Source: Streptococcus pasteurianus (GTDB taxonomy: Bacteria > Bacillota > Bacilli > Lactobacillales > Streptococcaceae). Taken from it: a DNA stretch of 64,000 nt. Shown in pieces: positions 40,911 through 49,569 of this stretch (within the stretch, counting starts at the first letter, position 1; each line of letters begins with the position of its first letter). Below the pieces are notes generated by a model. The model was given only the letters and a program-made list of their open reading frames with translations. It was not told where the DNA came from and made no database searches. The stretch covers positions 834,501 to 898,500 of the forward strand of contig NZ_CP039457.1 of assembly GCF_004843545.1 (NCBI RefSeq), in the 5' to 3' direction. A program made the translations under genes and the position numbers.

Positions 40911-40938
40911 TTGACATATCTAAAATAGATATGATAAC
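40911..40938 (+). promoter_or_regulatory. promoter with dyad before the DUF368 gene
   Basis: TTGACA (40911-40916) with a weak -10 GATAAC (40933-40938). A perfect dyad ATATCTA-AAA-TAGATAT (40916-40932) fills the spacer, the classic place for a repressor operator. Leader of about 95 nt follows. Confidence 0.5.
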
Positions 40939-41040
40939 CTAAAGTGAAGTGTTTTCAATATAAAGCACACTATTTTATAATCGATGATGAAGAAGTATTA
41001 TTGAGATATTTTTTTAATCAGAAAACTGTAAGGAGGATAT

Positions 41041-41886
41041 ATGTTTTCTATAGTACAAAAGGTAATCAAAGGGATGGTTATTTCTCTTGGTTTTTTACTA
41101 CCGGGGGTGTCTGGTGGAGCGCTTGCTGCTATTTTAGGTGTCTATGAGCGCCTTATTAGTTTCTTAGCTAATATCAAACTTAATTTTAAGTCAAATGTAC
41201 TTTTCTTTTTGCCGATAGGAGTTGGGGGACTTTTAGGAATAGCTCTATTTTCTTATCCTATTGAATTCCTTTTGGAACATTACGAAATTCCAACACTATG
41301 GGGATTTTCAGGAGGAGTTCTTGGTACAATACCTAGTTTATTGAACGATACTAAACAAAGTGCTCCTAGGAATCGATTAAAGTGGGGATGGATTATTGGC
41401 GCTTTTATCATTTCTTTTCTTTTAGTTTATTCTATGAGCCGCTTTACAGGTAATATGTCGGTCGGATTTATTAGTTATTTATTAGCAGGAGCTCTCATAG
41501 CGCTAGGGGTTCTTCTTCCAGGTCTCAGTCCGTCAAGTATCCTCTTATGTTTAGGAGTATATACTCCTATGTTAAATGGTTTTAAAGCGTTTGATTTGCT
41601 AGGAACTTTTTTCCCAATTATGATTGGAGGAGGGGTGACTATGATTTTATTATCAAAAGGAATGAATTATCTTCTCTTGCACTATAGATCATATATTTAT
41701 TATTGTATTATTGGTAGTGTCCTTTCAAGTACATTATTAATACTTTTACCAAGCGGAAATGCCTATGAGGGAATCTCTTATGCAAATGTTACAGGCATGG
41801 AGATAGTAATAACAGCTCTTGTTTTTGTTCTCGGGATTTTATTCGGATTATGGATGGTAAAATTAGAGAAAGACTATAAGGAATAA
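41041..41886 (+). CDS. DUF368 membrane protein (PopT-type undecaprenyl-phosphate translocase)
   Basis: 281 residues with eight or so membrane helices and the two DUF368 repeats GxxxPGVSGGxLAxxLGxYE (residues about 18-37) and GALIALGVLLPGLSPSSILLCLGVY (about 148-172). DUF368 proteins (PopT) have been shown in other bacteria to flip undecaprenyl phosphate back to the inner face of the membrane, recycling the lipid used for wall and capsule assembly. ATG 41041 follows AAGGAGG. It stands alone with a dyad-containing promoter; the capsule locus that would use the same lipid lies 8 kb downstream. Confidence 0.85.
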   Translation: MFSIVQKVIKGMVISLGFLLPGVSGGALAAILGVYERLISFLANIKLNFKSNVLFFLPIGVGGLLGIALFSYPIEFLLEHYEIPTLWGFSGGVLGTIPSLLNDTKQSAPRNRLKWGWIIGAFIISFLLVYSMSRFTGNMSVGFISYLLAGALIALGVLLPGLSPSSILLCLGVYTPMLNGFKAFDLLGTFFPIMIGGGVTMILLSKGMNYLLLHYRSYIYYCIIGSVLSSTLLILLPSGNAYEGISYANVTGMEIVITALVFVLGILFGLWMVKLEKDYKE

Positions 41887-41930
41887 ACGCGAGATTATCT
41901 ATTTCATTATGACACAAAACACTTAAATCA

Positions 41931-41939
41931 TGATATAAT
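41931..41939 (+). promoter_or_regulatory. extended -10 of the rpiA-deo operon
   Basis: TGA-TATAAT, with a poor -35 17 nt upstream. The leader is about 48 nt and ends in the SD ACGAGGTAG. Confidence 0.55.
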
Positions 41940-41993
41940 AATCAGTTGGAAATAGAAATTATTTACAATAATATATAAAAAGACGAGGTAGCT

Positions 41994-42668
41994 ATGGAAA
42001 GACTCAAAAAAATCGCTGGTGTCACAGCCGCTCAGTATGTCAAAGATGGTATGGTCGTCGGACTTGGAACAGGCTCAACAGCATACTTTTTTGTTGAAGA
42101 AATTGGTCGCCGCATGAAAGAAGAAGGACTCAAAGTTGTAGGTGTAACAACTTCAAGCCAAACCACTGCACAAGCAGAAGGTCTTGGGATTCCTTTGAAA
42201 GCTGTTGATGACATTGATGTTATCGATGTTACCGTTGACGGTGCAGATGAAGTTGACACTAACTTCAACGGTATCAAAGGCGGTGGTGGCGCCCTTCTTA
42301 TGGAAAAAATCGTTGCCACACCAACCAAAGAATACATCTGGGTTGCTGACGACTCAAAAATGGTCGATAAACTCGGTGCCTTTAAATTGCCAGTCGAAGT
42401 GGTTCAATATGGTGCAGACCGTATTTTCCGTGAGTTCGAGAAAAAAGGTTACAAACCGTCCTATCGCATGGTAAATGGTGAACGCTTTGTGACTGATATG
42501 AAAAATTATATCATCGACCTTGACCTTGGCGTCATTGAAAATCCTGTCGAACTTGGCAAAGAATTGAAAGCCATGGTCGGCGTTGTTGAACACGGTCTCT
42601 TCAACGGTATGGTTAATAAAGTTATCGTTGCAGGTAAAGACGGTGTCAACATTTTAGAAGCTAAATAA
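41994..42668 (+). CDS. rpiA: ribose-5-phosphate isomerase A
   Basis: 224 residues. [11 protein letters not shown] (phosphate binding), VDGADEVD with the catalytic Asp pair, [12 protein letters not shown] with the base Glu, and ADDSKMV are all canonical RpiA motifs. It converts ribose 5-phosphate to ribulose 5-phosphate in the pentose phosphate pathway and receives ribose 5-phosphate from DeoB encoded next, so placement at the head of the nucleoside operon is logical. Codon use is strongly biased. Confidence 0.96.
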   Translation: MERLKKIAGVTAAQYVKDGMVVGLGTGSTAYFFVEEIGRRMKEEGLKVVGVTTSSQTTAQAEGLGIPLKAVDDIDVIDVTVDGADEVDTNFNGIKGGGGALLMEKIVATPTKEYIWVADDSKMVDKLGAFKLPVEVVQYGADRIFREFEKKGYKPSYRMVNGERFVTDMKNYIIDLDLGVIENPVELGKELKAMVGVVEHGLFNGMVNKVIVAGKDGVNILEAK

Positions 42669-42677
42669 TGATTTCAG

Positions 42678-42722
42678 CAGGAGGAAATTAACAGTTACCA
42701 TAACTGAATCTTCTCCTGTTTA
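42678..42722 (+). terminator. possible terminator or attenuator between rpiA and deoB
   Basis: CAGGAG (42678-42683) with CTCCTG (42713-42718) and an inner ACAGTTA / TAACTG stem; a short T run follows. Could partly separate rpiA from deoB. Confidence 0.5.
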
Positions 42723-42795
42723 CTATGTTATATTGATTCATTATTATTTCTAATCACTTGACTTATTTGAATATTAAGAGATTAGGAGGTTTTGG

Positions 42796-42822
42796 GTGCC
42801 AACCGTAACCACCCTAGATTAG
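42796..42822 (+). CDS. possible 8-codon leader peptide before deoB
   Basis: The best SD in the gap (AGGAGG, 42784-42789) lies 6 nt before GTG 42796, which opens a frame of eight codons (M-P-T-V-T-T-L-D) closed by TAG 42820. deoB starts 8 nt further on with a weaker SD (AGGAAAA). Either a leader peptide coupled to deoB, or a chance arrangement. Confidence 0.3.
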   Translation: MPTVTTLD

Positions 42823-42830
42823 GAAAAATT

Positions 42831-44042
42831 ATGCCAACATTTAATCGTATTCACCTTGTAGTTTTAGATTCTGTCGGAATTGGTGCAGCACCAGATGCTA
42901 ACAATTTTGTCAATGCTGGTGTGCCAGATGGTGCTTCAGATACCCTTGGTCATATTTCAAAAACAGTCGGATTAACTGTTCCGAATATGGCGAAAATTGG
43001 TCTTGGAAATATTCTTCGTGAAGCACCTCTAAAAACAGTACCAGCAGAAGCACAGCCAAGTGGTTATGCAACAAAATTAGAAGAAGTATCACGTGGAAAA
43101 GATACCATGACAGGGCACTGGGAAATCATGGGGCTTAATATTACAGATCCCTTTGATACTTTCTTTGAAGGATTCCCAGAAGAAATTTTAACAAAAATTG
43201 AAGAATTTTCAGGACGTAAAATCATTCGTGAAGCCAACAAACCTTATTCAGGAACACAAGTTATCGCTGACTTTGGTGAACGTCAGATGAAAACAGGTGA
43301 ATTGATTGTTTACACTTCAGCTGACCCAGTACTTCAAATCGCAGCACATGAAGATGTTATTTCGCTTGAGGAACTTTATAAAATCTGTGAATTTGCTCGT
43401 TCCATTACATTAGAACGTCCAAGTTTGCTTGGCCGAATTATTGCTCGTCCGTACGTTGGTGAACCTAGTAATTTCACACGTACAGCTAACCGTCGTGATT
43501 ATGCTTTATCACCATTTGCACCAACAGTGCTTAATAAATTAGCGGATGCAGGCGTTCCGACTTACGGTGTCGGAAAAATCAATGATATTTTCAATGGTTC
43601 AGGTATTACAAACGATATGGGGCACAATAAATCAAATATGCATGGTGTTGATACCTTGATTAAAACCCTACAATTGCCAGAATTTACAAAAGGATTATCA
43701 TTTACAAACCTTGTTGATTTTGATGCTATATATGGTCACCGTCGTAATGCCGCAGGTTACCGTGATTGTCTAGAAGAATTTGATAATCGTTTGCCTGAAA
43801 TTATAGACAATATGAAATCAGATGACCTTCTTTTAATCACAGCAGACCATGGTAATGACCCAACTTACACAGGAACAGACCACACACGTGAATACGTTCC
43901 GTTATTGGCTTATAGCCCATCATTTAAAGGAAATGGTGTCTTACCAGTCGGACATTTTGCTGATATTTCAGCAACAATCGCTGACAACTTTGGTGTTGAG
44001 ACAGCCATGATTGGTCAATCTTTCCTAGAAAAATTAGTATAA
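42831..44042 (+). CDS. deoB: phosphopentomutase
   Basis: 403 residues from ATG 42831 ([23 protein letters not shown]). The opening binds Mn2+ through the Asp of [17 protein letters not shown] holds the phosphorylated Thr; [10 protein letters not shown] and [18 protein letters not shown] complete the alkaline-phosphatase-like active site. It interconverts ribose (or deoxyribose) 1- and 5-phosphates, linking the phosphorylases encoded downstream with RpiA. An in-frame TTG at 42792 lies too close to the upstream SD to be used. Confidence 0.97.
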   Translation: MPTFNRIHLVVLDSVGIGAAPDANNFVNAGVPDGASDTLGHISKTVGLTVPNMAKIGLGNILREAPLKTVPAEAQPSGYATKLEEVSRGKDTMTGHWEIMGLNITDPFDTFFEGFPEEILTKIEEFSGRKIIREANKPYSGTQVIADFGERQMKTGELIVYTSADPVLQIAAHEDVISLEELYKICEFARSITLERPSLLGRIIARPYVGEPSNFTRTANRRDYALSPFAPTVLNKLADAGVPTYGVGKINDIFNGSGITNDMGHNKSNMHGVDTLIKTLQLPEFTKGLSFTNLVDFDAIYGHRRNAAGYRDCLEEFDNRLPEIIDNMKSDDLLLITADHGNDPTYTGTDHTREYVPLLAYSPSFKGNGVLPVGHFADISATIADNFGVETAMIGQSFLEKLV

Positions 44043-44051
44043 GAGGTGCAT

Positions 44052-44864
44052 ATGACAACAATTATTGAAAAAATTGAAGAAGCTCGTCAGTTCTTGGTAT
44101 CACAAAGTTGTGATGCTCCTGAATTTGGTTTGATTTTAGGGTCAGGTCTTGGCGAACTTGCCGAAGAAATTGAAAATGCTGTTGTAATTCCCTATGAAAA
44201 AATTCCTAATTGGGGAAAATCAACAGTAGCAGGACACGCTGGACAATTGGTTTATGGTGACCTTGGTGGACACAAAGTCATTGCTCTTCAAGGACGTTTC
44301 CATTTTTACGAAGGAAATCCAATGGAATTAGTGACTTTTCCAGTTCGTGTCATGAAGGCTCTTGGTTGTAAAGGACTTATCGTGACAAATGCAGCTGGCG
44401 GAATTGGCTTTGGTCCAGGAACATTAATGGCAATTTCAGACCATATTAATATGACAGGACAAAATCCATTGATTGGTGCGAATCTTGATGACTTTGGACC
44501 ACGTTTCCCAGATATGTCAGATGCTTATACAGCTGAATACCGTGATACTGCTCACAAAGTTGCCGAAAAAATCGGTATCAAACTTGATGAAGGTGTTTAT
44601 CTTGGTGTTTCTGGACCATGTTACGAAACACCTGCCGAAATTCGTGCTTTCCAAACACTTGGAGCTGATGCGGTTGGTATGTCAACAGTTCCAGAAGTCA
44701 TCGTTGCTGCTCATTCAGGTTTGAAAGTTTTAGGAATTTCAGCTATTACAAACCATGCCGCAGGTTTCCAAAGTTCACTTAATCATGAAGAAGTTGTTGC
44801 TGTTACACAACAAATCAAAGAGGACTTTAAAACTCTAGTTAAGGCTGTCTTGGCAGAATTGTAA
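44052..44864 (+). CDS. punA: purine-nucleoside phosphorylase (trimeric type)
   Basis: 270 residues from ATG 44052; a GTG at 44046 two codons upstream is less likely. LILGSGLGELAEEI, VAGHAGQLVYG, LQGRFHFYEG, VTNAAGGIG, and VGMSTVPEVIVAAH with AITNHAAG are the trimeric low-molecular-mass PNP motifs. It splits inosine and guanosine with phosphate to base and ribose 1-phosphate. Nine bases after the deoB stop. Complements the hexameric DeoD encoded later in the operon, which also takes adenosine. Confidence 0.95.
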   Translation: MTTIIEKIEEARQFLVSQSCDAPEFGLILGSGLGELAEEIENAVVIPYEKIPNWGKSTVAGHAGQLVYGDLGGHKVIALQGRFHFYEGNPMELVTFPVRVMKALGCKGLIVTNAAGGIGFGPGTLMAISDHINMTGQNPLIGANLDDFGPRFPDMSDAYTAEYRDTAHKVAEKIGIKLDEGVYLGVSGPCYETPAEIRAFQTLGADAVGMSTVPEVIVAAHSGLKVLGISAITNHAAGFQSSLNHEEVVAVTQQIKEDFKTLVKAVLAEL

Positions 44865-44867
44865 GTC

Positions 44868-44886
44868 AATACTAAAACTTAGTATT
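44868..44886. promoter_or_regulatory. palindrome between punA and the amidotransferase gene
   Basis: AATACTAA-AAC-TTAGTATT, perfect 8-bp arms, followed after 4 nt by a partial second copy (TACTAA-AA-TTAG). No T tail, so an operator or mRNA-stability element rather than a terminator. Confidence 0.4.
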
Positions 44887-44915
44887 ATCATACTAAAATT
44901 AGAAAGTGGTGTCAG

Positions 44916-45620
44916 ATGCGAATTCATTTTATCGTTCACGAAGCCTTTGAAGCACCAGGTGTTTATTATGATTGGTCTATTAAACGTGGTCATGATGTGA
45001 CAATGACAAAGCTTTACCAAGGTAAAAAATTGCCAAAAGATAGTTCTGGTATTGACCTACTAATTGTTATGGGGGGACCACAAAGTCCACAAACAACAGT
45101 AGCAGAATGTCCTCATTTTGATGCACAGGCTGAAATCTCGCTTATCAAAGAAGCTATTTCACAAGATAAACGAGTTCTTGGTATTTGTTTAGGAGCTCAA
45201 TTGCTAGGTGAAGCCTACGGAGTATCTGTTGAAAGAAGCCCAGAAAAAGAAATTGGAAATTATCCAATCACATTAACAGAAGCTGGTTTAGCAAATCCTA
45301 ATCTTTCGCATATTGGAACATCTGCAATTGTTGGGCACTGGCATGGCGATATGCCTGGTTTGACACCACAAGCCAAAATTCTTGCAACTAGTCAAGGTTG
45401 CCCACGACAAATTGTCAAATATAGTGATAAACACTATGCTTTCCAATGCCATTTAGAGTTTTCAAAACCATTGATTGAAGCACTTTTGGCAGAAGAAGTT
45501 GATTATGATGAACAAGTTAAGACATACTCATACCTTCAAGTAGCAAACGAAATGCTAGCTTACGATTATTCAGAAATGAATCATATTTTAGAGCAATTTT
45601 TAGATGCTTTCACAAAATAA
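44916..45620 (+). CDS. class I glutamine amidotransferase-like protein
   Basis: 234 residues. LIVMGGPQSP, then LGICLGAQLLGEAYG (nucleophile Cys in G-x-C-L-G-x-Q) and CHLEFS (catalytic His-x-Glu) complete the GATase-1 triad. Size and layout match stand-alone GMP-synthase-like amidotransferases of unknown acceptor. It sits inside the nucleoside operon between punA and the ClC gene, overlapping the latter by 17 nt. Link to purine metabolism is by position only. Confidence 0.87.
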   Translation: MRIHFIVHEAFEAPGVYYDWSIKRGHDVTMTKLYQGKKLPKDSSGIDLLIVMGGPQSPQTTVAECPHFDAQAEISLIKEAISQDKRVLGICLGAQLLGEAYGVSVERSPEKEIGNYPITLTEAGLANPNLSHIGTSAIVGHWHGDMPGLTPQAKILATSQGCPRQIVKYSDKHYAFQCHLEFSKPLIEALLAEEVDYDEQVKTYSYLQVANEMLAYDYSEMNHILEQFLDAFTK

Positions 45621-46893
45621 AAGATTTAACTCTAAAGCTTATTGCTTACGCTTTGGTACTGCCCTTCTTTTGACTAGTATAGTAGCAGGAGTAGGCGGTA
45701 TTTTACTTCATGACTTATTAGAATTGATTGAATGGATGATTTTTGGTCATGGGGAAAGTACAGGTGCGCAGCCTATCACAAACCTACAATTTATTATTAT
45801 CTTATTAACTGGTATTATTTCAGCGTTTATTTGGTTTGTTTTGCAAGATAAAAATCGTCAAATCATTTCAATCAAATCACAGCTAAAAGTTACTGATAAT
45901 AGCAAACGTCCGATACTTTGGATACACTTGATACATATTTTTCTTCAAGTGGCTTCAGTCGGAGCTGGTTCACCTATTGGTAAAGAAGGTGCACCACGAG
46001 AGTTTGGAGCTTTAGGAGCAGGTCGTATTTCCGATCGAATGACATTGACCTTAACAGACCGAAAGCTTGCTATTGTTTGTGGGGCATCGGCAGGATTGGC
46101 AGCTGTCTATCAAGTGCCGATTGCCAGTATCTTTTTTGCCTTTGAGACACTAGGTTTAGGTTTGTCCGTTTTGAATCTTATTTCAGTCTCAAGCACAACG
46201 ATTCTAGCTAGTCTTATTGCGGGAACGGTGATTTCAGATACACCACTTTATCATTCAGGACAAGTCGTGCTCGATGCTAAAACAGGTGGTTTTGCAATTG
46301 TTCTAGCTATTCTTATCACCCCCTTAGCGCAGCTATTTCGCCACCTCACCCAAAAAGCCCAAGCCGGCAAAGTGACAACTAAAAGCATTTTGTGGAAACT
46401 CCCCTTAACTTTTTTGCTTCTCGCAAGCTTTTCCCTTTATTTTCCAGAGATTTTGGGAAATGGCGGAGCTTTGGCACAAGCCGTTTTTGATGGGATGGGT
46501 GTGTGGTATGCCTTAGCTTGTGTGGTTATTAAAGCCGTACTTGTTTTGCTGACGCTGAAAAATGGTGCCTACGGAGGCACTCTGACACCGTCGTTTTCAA
46601 TAGGCGCTGTCCTAGGATTTTTGGTAGCAGTGCTGTGTCAATTGGTAGTCCCAGAATTATCACTAACTTCGGCTATGTTAATTGGCTCAAGTATCTTTTT
46701 AGCCATTACGATGAATGCTCCGTTAACGGCTGTTGGTTTGGTTGTATCGTTTACGGGACAATCTTTTACAGCTCTTCCAATTTTGCTTCTTGCGGTCATC
46801 GTAGCCTTTGCTACAAAAACTATTATTGAACATATTGAAAGGAAATACTATGTCAATCCATATCGAAGCCAGACAAGGCGAAATCGCAGATAA
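45604..46893 (+). CDS. ClC family chloride channel/transporter
   Basis: 429 residues with the usual ten or more membrane helices. The filter region is [21 protein letters not shown], containing the gating Glu of G-K/R-E-G-P; the order of residues around GxGxP is unusual (GAGSPIG). GNGGALAQ and [18 protein letters not shown] are the later conserved loops (helix N GxFxP equivalent). Probably a Cl-/H+ or F- transporter of the cell membrane. ATG 45604 overlaps the upstream gene, and its end overlaps the deoD start by 44 nt. Confidence 0.88.
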   Translation: MLSQNKRFNSKAYCLRFGTALLLTSIVAGVGGILLHDLLELIEWMIFGHGESTGAQPITNLQFIIILLTGIISAFIWFVLQDKNRQIISIKSQLKVTDNSKRPILWIHLIHIFLQVASVGAGSPIGKEGAPREFGALGAGRISDRMTLTLTDRKLAIVCGASAGLAAVYQVPIASIFFAFETLGLGLSVLNLISVSSTTILASLIAGTVISDTPLYHSGQVVLDAKTGGFAIVLAILITPLAQLFRHLTQKAQAGKVTTKSILWKLPLTFLLLASFSLYFPEILGNGGALAQAVFDGMGVWYALACVVIKAVLVLLTLKNGAYGGTLTPSFSIGAVLGFLVAVLCQLVVPELSLTSAMLIGSSIFLAITMNAPLTAVGLVVSFTGQSFTALPILLLAVIVAFATKTIIEHIERKYYVNPYRSQTRRNRR

Positions 46894-47557
46894 AATTTTA
46901 CTTCCAGGAGACCCGCTCCGTGCCAAATTTATCGCAGAAAACTTTTTAGAAGATGCCGTATGTTTTAATAATGTCCGTGGTATGCTTGGTTTTACAGGGA
47001 CTTATAAAGGTGAACGTGTCAGTGTTATGGGAACTGGTATGGGAATGCCATCCATCTCTATCTACGCGACTGAATTAATCCAATCTTACGGCGTTAAAAA
47101 ATTAATCCGTGTTGGAACAGCTGGTTCCCTTAATAAAGATGTTCACGTTCGCGAACTTGTTTTGGCGCAAGCAGCAGCAACAACATCAAGCATGATTAAA
47201 AATGAATGGCCACAGTATGATTTTCCACAAATTGCTGATTTTACCTTGCTTGACAAAGCCTACCATATTGCGCAAAATCTAGGAATGACAACTCATGTTG
47301 GCAGCGTGTTATCTGTTGACGCTTTTTATTCAGATTTTGCTGAAAACAATGTCAAACTCGGGCAACTTGGTGTGAAAGCTGTTGAGATGGAAGCCGCTGC
47401 ACTTTACTACCTCGCAGCAAAACACGGCGTTCAAGCACTCGGTATCATGACGATTTCTGATAGCCTTGTTGCTGATGAAGACACAACCGCTCAAGAACGC
47501 CAAACAACTTTCACAGACATGATGAAAGTCGGTCTTGAAACTCTTATTGCAGATTAA
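46850..47557 (+). CDS. deoD: purine-nucleoside phosphorylase (hexameric type)
   Basis: 235 residues from ATG 46850 after [76 protein letters not shown] and MTISDSL are DeoD motifs (phosphate-binding Arg, substrate Met-Glu and Asp). It cleaves adenosine, inosine, guanosine and deoxy forms. The start lies within the ClC gene and the TAA overlaps the next ATG (TAATG). Confidence 0.96.
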   Translation: MSIHIEARQGEIADKILLPGDPLRAKFIAENFLEDAVCFNNVRGMLGFTGTYKGERVSVMGTGMGMPSISIYATELIQSYGVKKLIRVGTAGSLNKDVHVRELVLAQAAATTSSMIKNEWPQYDFPQIADFTLLDKAYHIAQNLGMTTHVGSVLSVDAFYSDFAENNVKLGQLGVKAVEMEAAALYYLAAKHGVQALGIMTISDSLVADEDTTAQERQTTFTDMMKVGLETLIAD

Positions 47558-48333
47558 TGCAAGAAATATATGAAACGATAGACATCCTTTTGGATGTCTA
47601 TGCTTATAATCACGCTTGGAAAATAGCAGAGCAGCACAGCGATTTTCCAGCGCAAAGCCGTTATCTTTTAGAAATGTTAAAAGAGCGTAGGGAACTTAAC
47701 GTTGACTTTGCTTTTTTACATTCAGCAGAAAATCAAGCAATTTTAGCTAATTATGGCATTTCACTCATTACCAATGCGTATGAGGAAGAACAATTGGCAA
47801 ATTATATTATGGATTTGGAAGCTAAGGTGAAAAATGGCAATATTATTGATTTTGTCCGCTCTGTTAGCCCAATTCTGTATAGGCTCTTTTATCGCCTTGC
47901 CAAACGCGAAGTTCCAAATTTGGAAAACTATATCCACGATGCTAAAAATAATCAGTATGATACTTGGCTTTTTACAAAAATGAAACAGAGCGACTATGCT
48001 ATTTTTCATAGATACCTTGAGATTCGTCGTGATGGCAAAGTGACTTCAAAAGCTTTAGCAGAACTTTTGCAGTACGGACAACTTCCTCAGGAGATTAAAC
48101 AGTTAATCAGCGAACTTCGTAATTTTGAAAAATCCGTTCGTAATCCCCTAGCCCACCTCATCAAGTCTTTTGATGAAGAAGAACTACACCGAACAACCAA
48201 TTTCTCATCCCAAGCCTTTCTAGATAAAATTATTGCCCTTGCTACCTATGCAGGTGTCAAATATAACAAAGAAAAATTCTATTTTGACCAAGTTAATGAT
48301 ATTATCAAAAGTGAGTTGAAGAGAAATGGATAG
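47557..48333 (+). CDS. unrecognised helical protein with HEPN-like R-X4-H motif
   Basis: 258 residues, coupled to deoD (TAATG). All-helical by composition. Near the C-terminus it reads ELRNFEKSVRNPLAHLIKSF: R195-N-P-L-A-H200 is the R-N-x-x-A-H form of the R-X4-6-H motif that marks HEPN-fold RNases. The N-terminal ETIDILLDVYAYNHAWKIAEQ resembles the first helix of Csm6/CARF-associated HEPN domains. There is no CARF/Rossmann sensor domain and no CRISPR or toxin-antitoxin partner nearby. No family name can be given with confidence. Position suggests a role tied to nucleosides or RNA turnover, which is inference. A bidirectional terminator follows. Confidence 0.7.
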   Translation: MQEIYETIDILLDVYAYNHAWKIAEQHSDFPAQSRYLLEMLKERRELNVDFAFLHSAENQAILANYGISLITNAYEEEQLANYIMDLEAKVKNGNIIDFVRSVSPILYRLFYRLAKREVPNLENYIHDAKNNQYDTWLFTKMKQSDYAIFHRYLEIRRDGKVTSKALAELLQYGQLPQEIKQLISELRNFEKSVRNPLAHLIKSFDEEELHRTTNFSSQAFLDKIIALATYAGVKYNKEKFYFDQVNDIIKSELKRNG

Positions 48334-48335
48334 AA

Positions 48336-48372
48336 CATAAAAACTCTTGGACAATGTCTAAGAGTTTTTATG
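48336..48372. terminator. bidirectional terminator between deo operon and cpsY
   Basis: Perfect 13-bp outer arms CATAAAAACTCTT (48336-48348) and AAGAGTTTTTATG (48360-48372) with an inner GACA/TGTC stem. Confidence 0.9.
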
Positions 48373-49276
48373 TATCAAATTTAACTTCTTCAAGGAGATA
48401 CTCAATAAATCGTTCACCCATTTTTGAAAGGTTAGCTTTTTCGTGGCGAATATAGACAATGTCAATCATATCCTCAACATCAAGCGGAATAGAAACAATA
48501 TTATCACCATTTAAATTACTATTTAAAATACCTGTAGCGATTGTATAACCATCAAGTCCTATCAAGAGATTGAAAAGTGTCGCGCGGTCACTAACGACAA
48601 TTGATTTCTTATGGGGAATTTGTGAAAAAATTTCTTCAGAGAAGTAGAAAGAATTATGAATCCCTTGATCGTAGCTAAGGTAAGGGAAGTCTTCCAAATC
48701 TTCCATAGTTACCAGTTTTTTGCTTGCAAGAGGATTGTTTTTGCTGACAAAGATATGCGGACGCGTTCTAAAAAGGCTTGTATAGGTCAGATGATTATCA
48801 TCGAACATTTTGGTCAAGACATCGTGGTTATAACTATTCAAAAATAAAACGCCGATTTCTGAACGAAAATTCTTAACATCATCAATGATTTCATACGTTC
48901 GTGTTTCACGAAGGAAAAGCTCATAACGTGACATGTCCGTTCCTTCTAAAAGTGAAACAAAAGCATTGACAACGAAAGCATAGTGCTGTGAAGACACGCT
49001 AAACAGTTCTCGGTTTGTATTTTTGCTCTTATAACGTTCCTCTAAAAGAGCCGTTTGTTCTAAAATTTGGCGAGCATAAGAAAGAAACTCAACGCCATCC
49101 TTAGTCAAGGTAATGCCTTTTGGGTTACGAATAAAAATTTCAATCCCCATTTCACGCTCCAAATCTCGTACAGCATTTGAAAGGCTTGGTTGAGTGATAA
49201 AAAGCTGCTTAGCAGCTTCGTTCATGCTCCCTGTTTCTACTATTTTAACGATATAGTGTAATTGTTGTATTCTCAT
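48368..49276 (-). CDS. cpsY: LysR family regulator CpsY
   Basis: 302 residues. MRIQQLHYIVKIVETGSMNEAAKQLFITQPSLSNAVRDLE is the winged helix-turn-helix; the C-terminal effector domain is full length. Both sequence and the position, divergent from cpsA at the head of the capsule locus, match CpsY/MtaR of streptococci. In S. agalactiae and S. iniae this protein controls methionine uptake, surface properties and survival in neutrophils more than capsule itself. The 293-bp shared region contains several AAAACGA repeats that are candidate binding sites. Confidence 0.92.
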   Translation of the reverse strand: MRIQQLHYIVKIVETGSMNEAAKQLFITQPSLSNAVRDLEREMGIEIFIRNPKGITLTKDGVEFLSYARQILEQTALLEERYKSKNTNRELFSVSSQHYAFVVNAFVSLLEGTDMSRYELFLRETRTYEIIDDVKNFRSEIGVLFLNSYNHDVLTKMFDDNHLTYTSLFRTRPHIFVSKNNPLASKKLVTMEDLEDFPYLSYDQGIHNSFYFSEEIFSQIPHKKSIVVSDRATLFNLLIGLDGYTIATGILNSNLNGDNIVSIPLDVEDMIDIVYIRHEKANLSKMGERFIEYLLEEVKFDT

Positions 49277-49334
49277 AAACTTAGTTTAGCCTAAAAATGA
49301 TTTTCCCGCAAGTAGGTACCAGTCTTTTATAAAG

Positions 49335-49386
49335 AAAACGATTAAAAAACGAACATTAGTCGTTTTGTAACATCATTACAAAACGA
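49335..49386. promoter_or_regulatory. inverted-repeat cluster in the cpsY-cpsA intergenic region
   Basis: TCGTTTTGTAA (49360-49370) and TTACAAAACGA (49376-49386) are perfect 11-bp arms around CATCA. Two further AAAACGA copies lie at about 49335 and 49346. No T tail. Near the cpsY start, so a regulator site (autoregulation by CpsY) is more likely than a terminator. Confidence 0.5.
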
Positions 49387-49469
49387 AGGTAAAAATACAA
49401 CATTTTGATTATTAATTTCTTTTCTTTAACAAAGCGCCTATATTGTTTGAAATAAAGCAATGAAACCGT

Positions 49470-49530
49470 TTGTAAACATCTAGTTTTATAATAATACCGA
49501 ATTGCAAAAGCATGACAAAAGTGTTAAAAT
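49470..49530 (+). promoter_or_regulatory. cps operon promoter region
   Basis: Main promoter: TTGCAA (49502-49507), 17-nt spacer, TGT-TAAAAT (-10 at 49525-49530). A second possible promoter upstream: TTGTAA (49470-49475), 16 nt, TAATAC (49492-49497). Over the upstream -35 lies ATGAAACCGTTTGTA, one position off the cre consensus. The leader is about 33 nt with SD GAGAGTGGAG. Confidence 0.65.
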
Positions 49531-49569
49531 AGGAACGTTAGTAATCCTTATAGAGAGTGGAGATTTATA

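Noticed and set aside
40944..41147. 67-codon frame beginning GTG 40944 that overlaps the DUF368 gene
   Set aside because: No SD, overlaps the conserved N-terminus of the DUF368 protein in another frame, and its composition is aromatic and Cys-rich with no family resemblance.
49360..49386. 11-bp inverted repeat as the cpsY-side terminator
   Set aside because: No T run on either side and it lies upstream of both divergent genes, so a regulator site is more likely.
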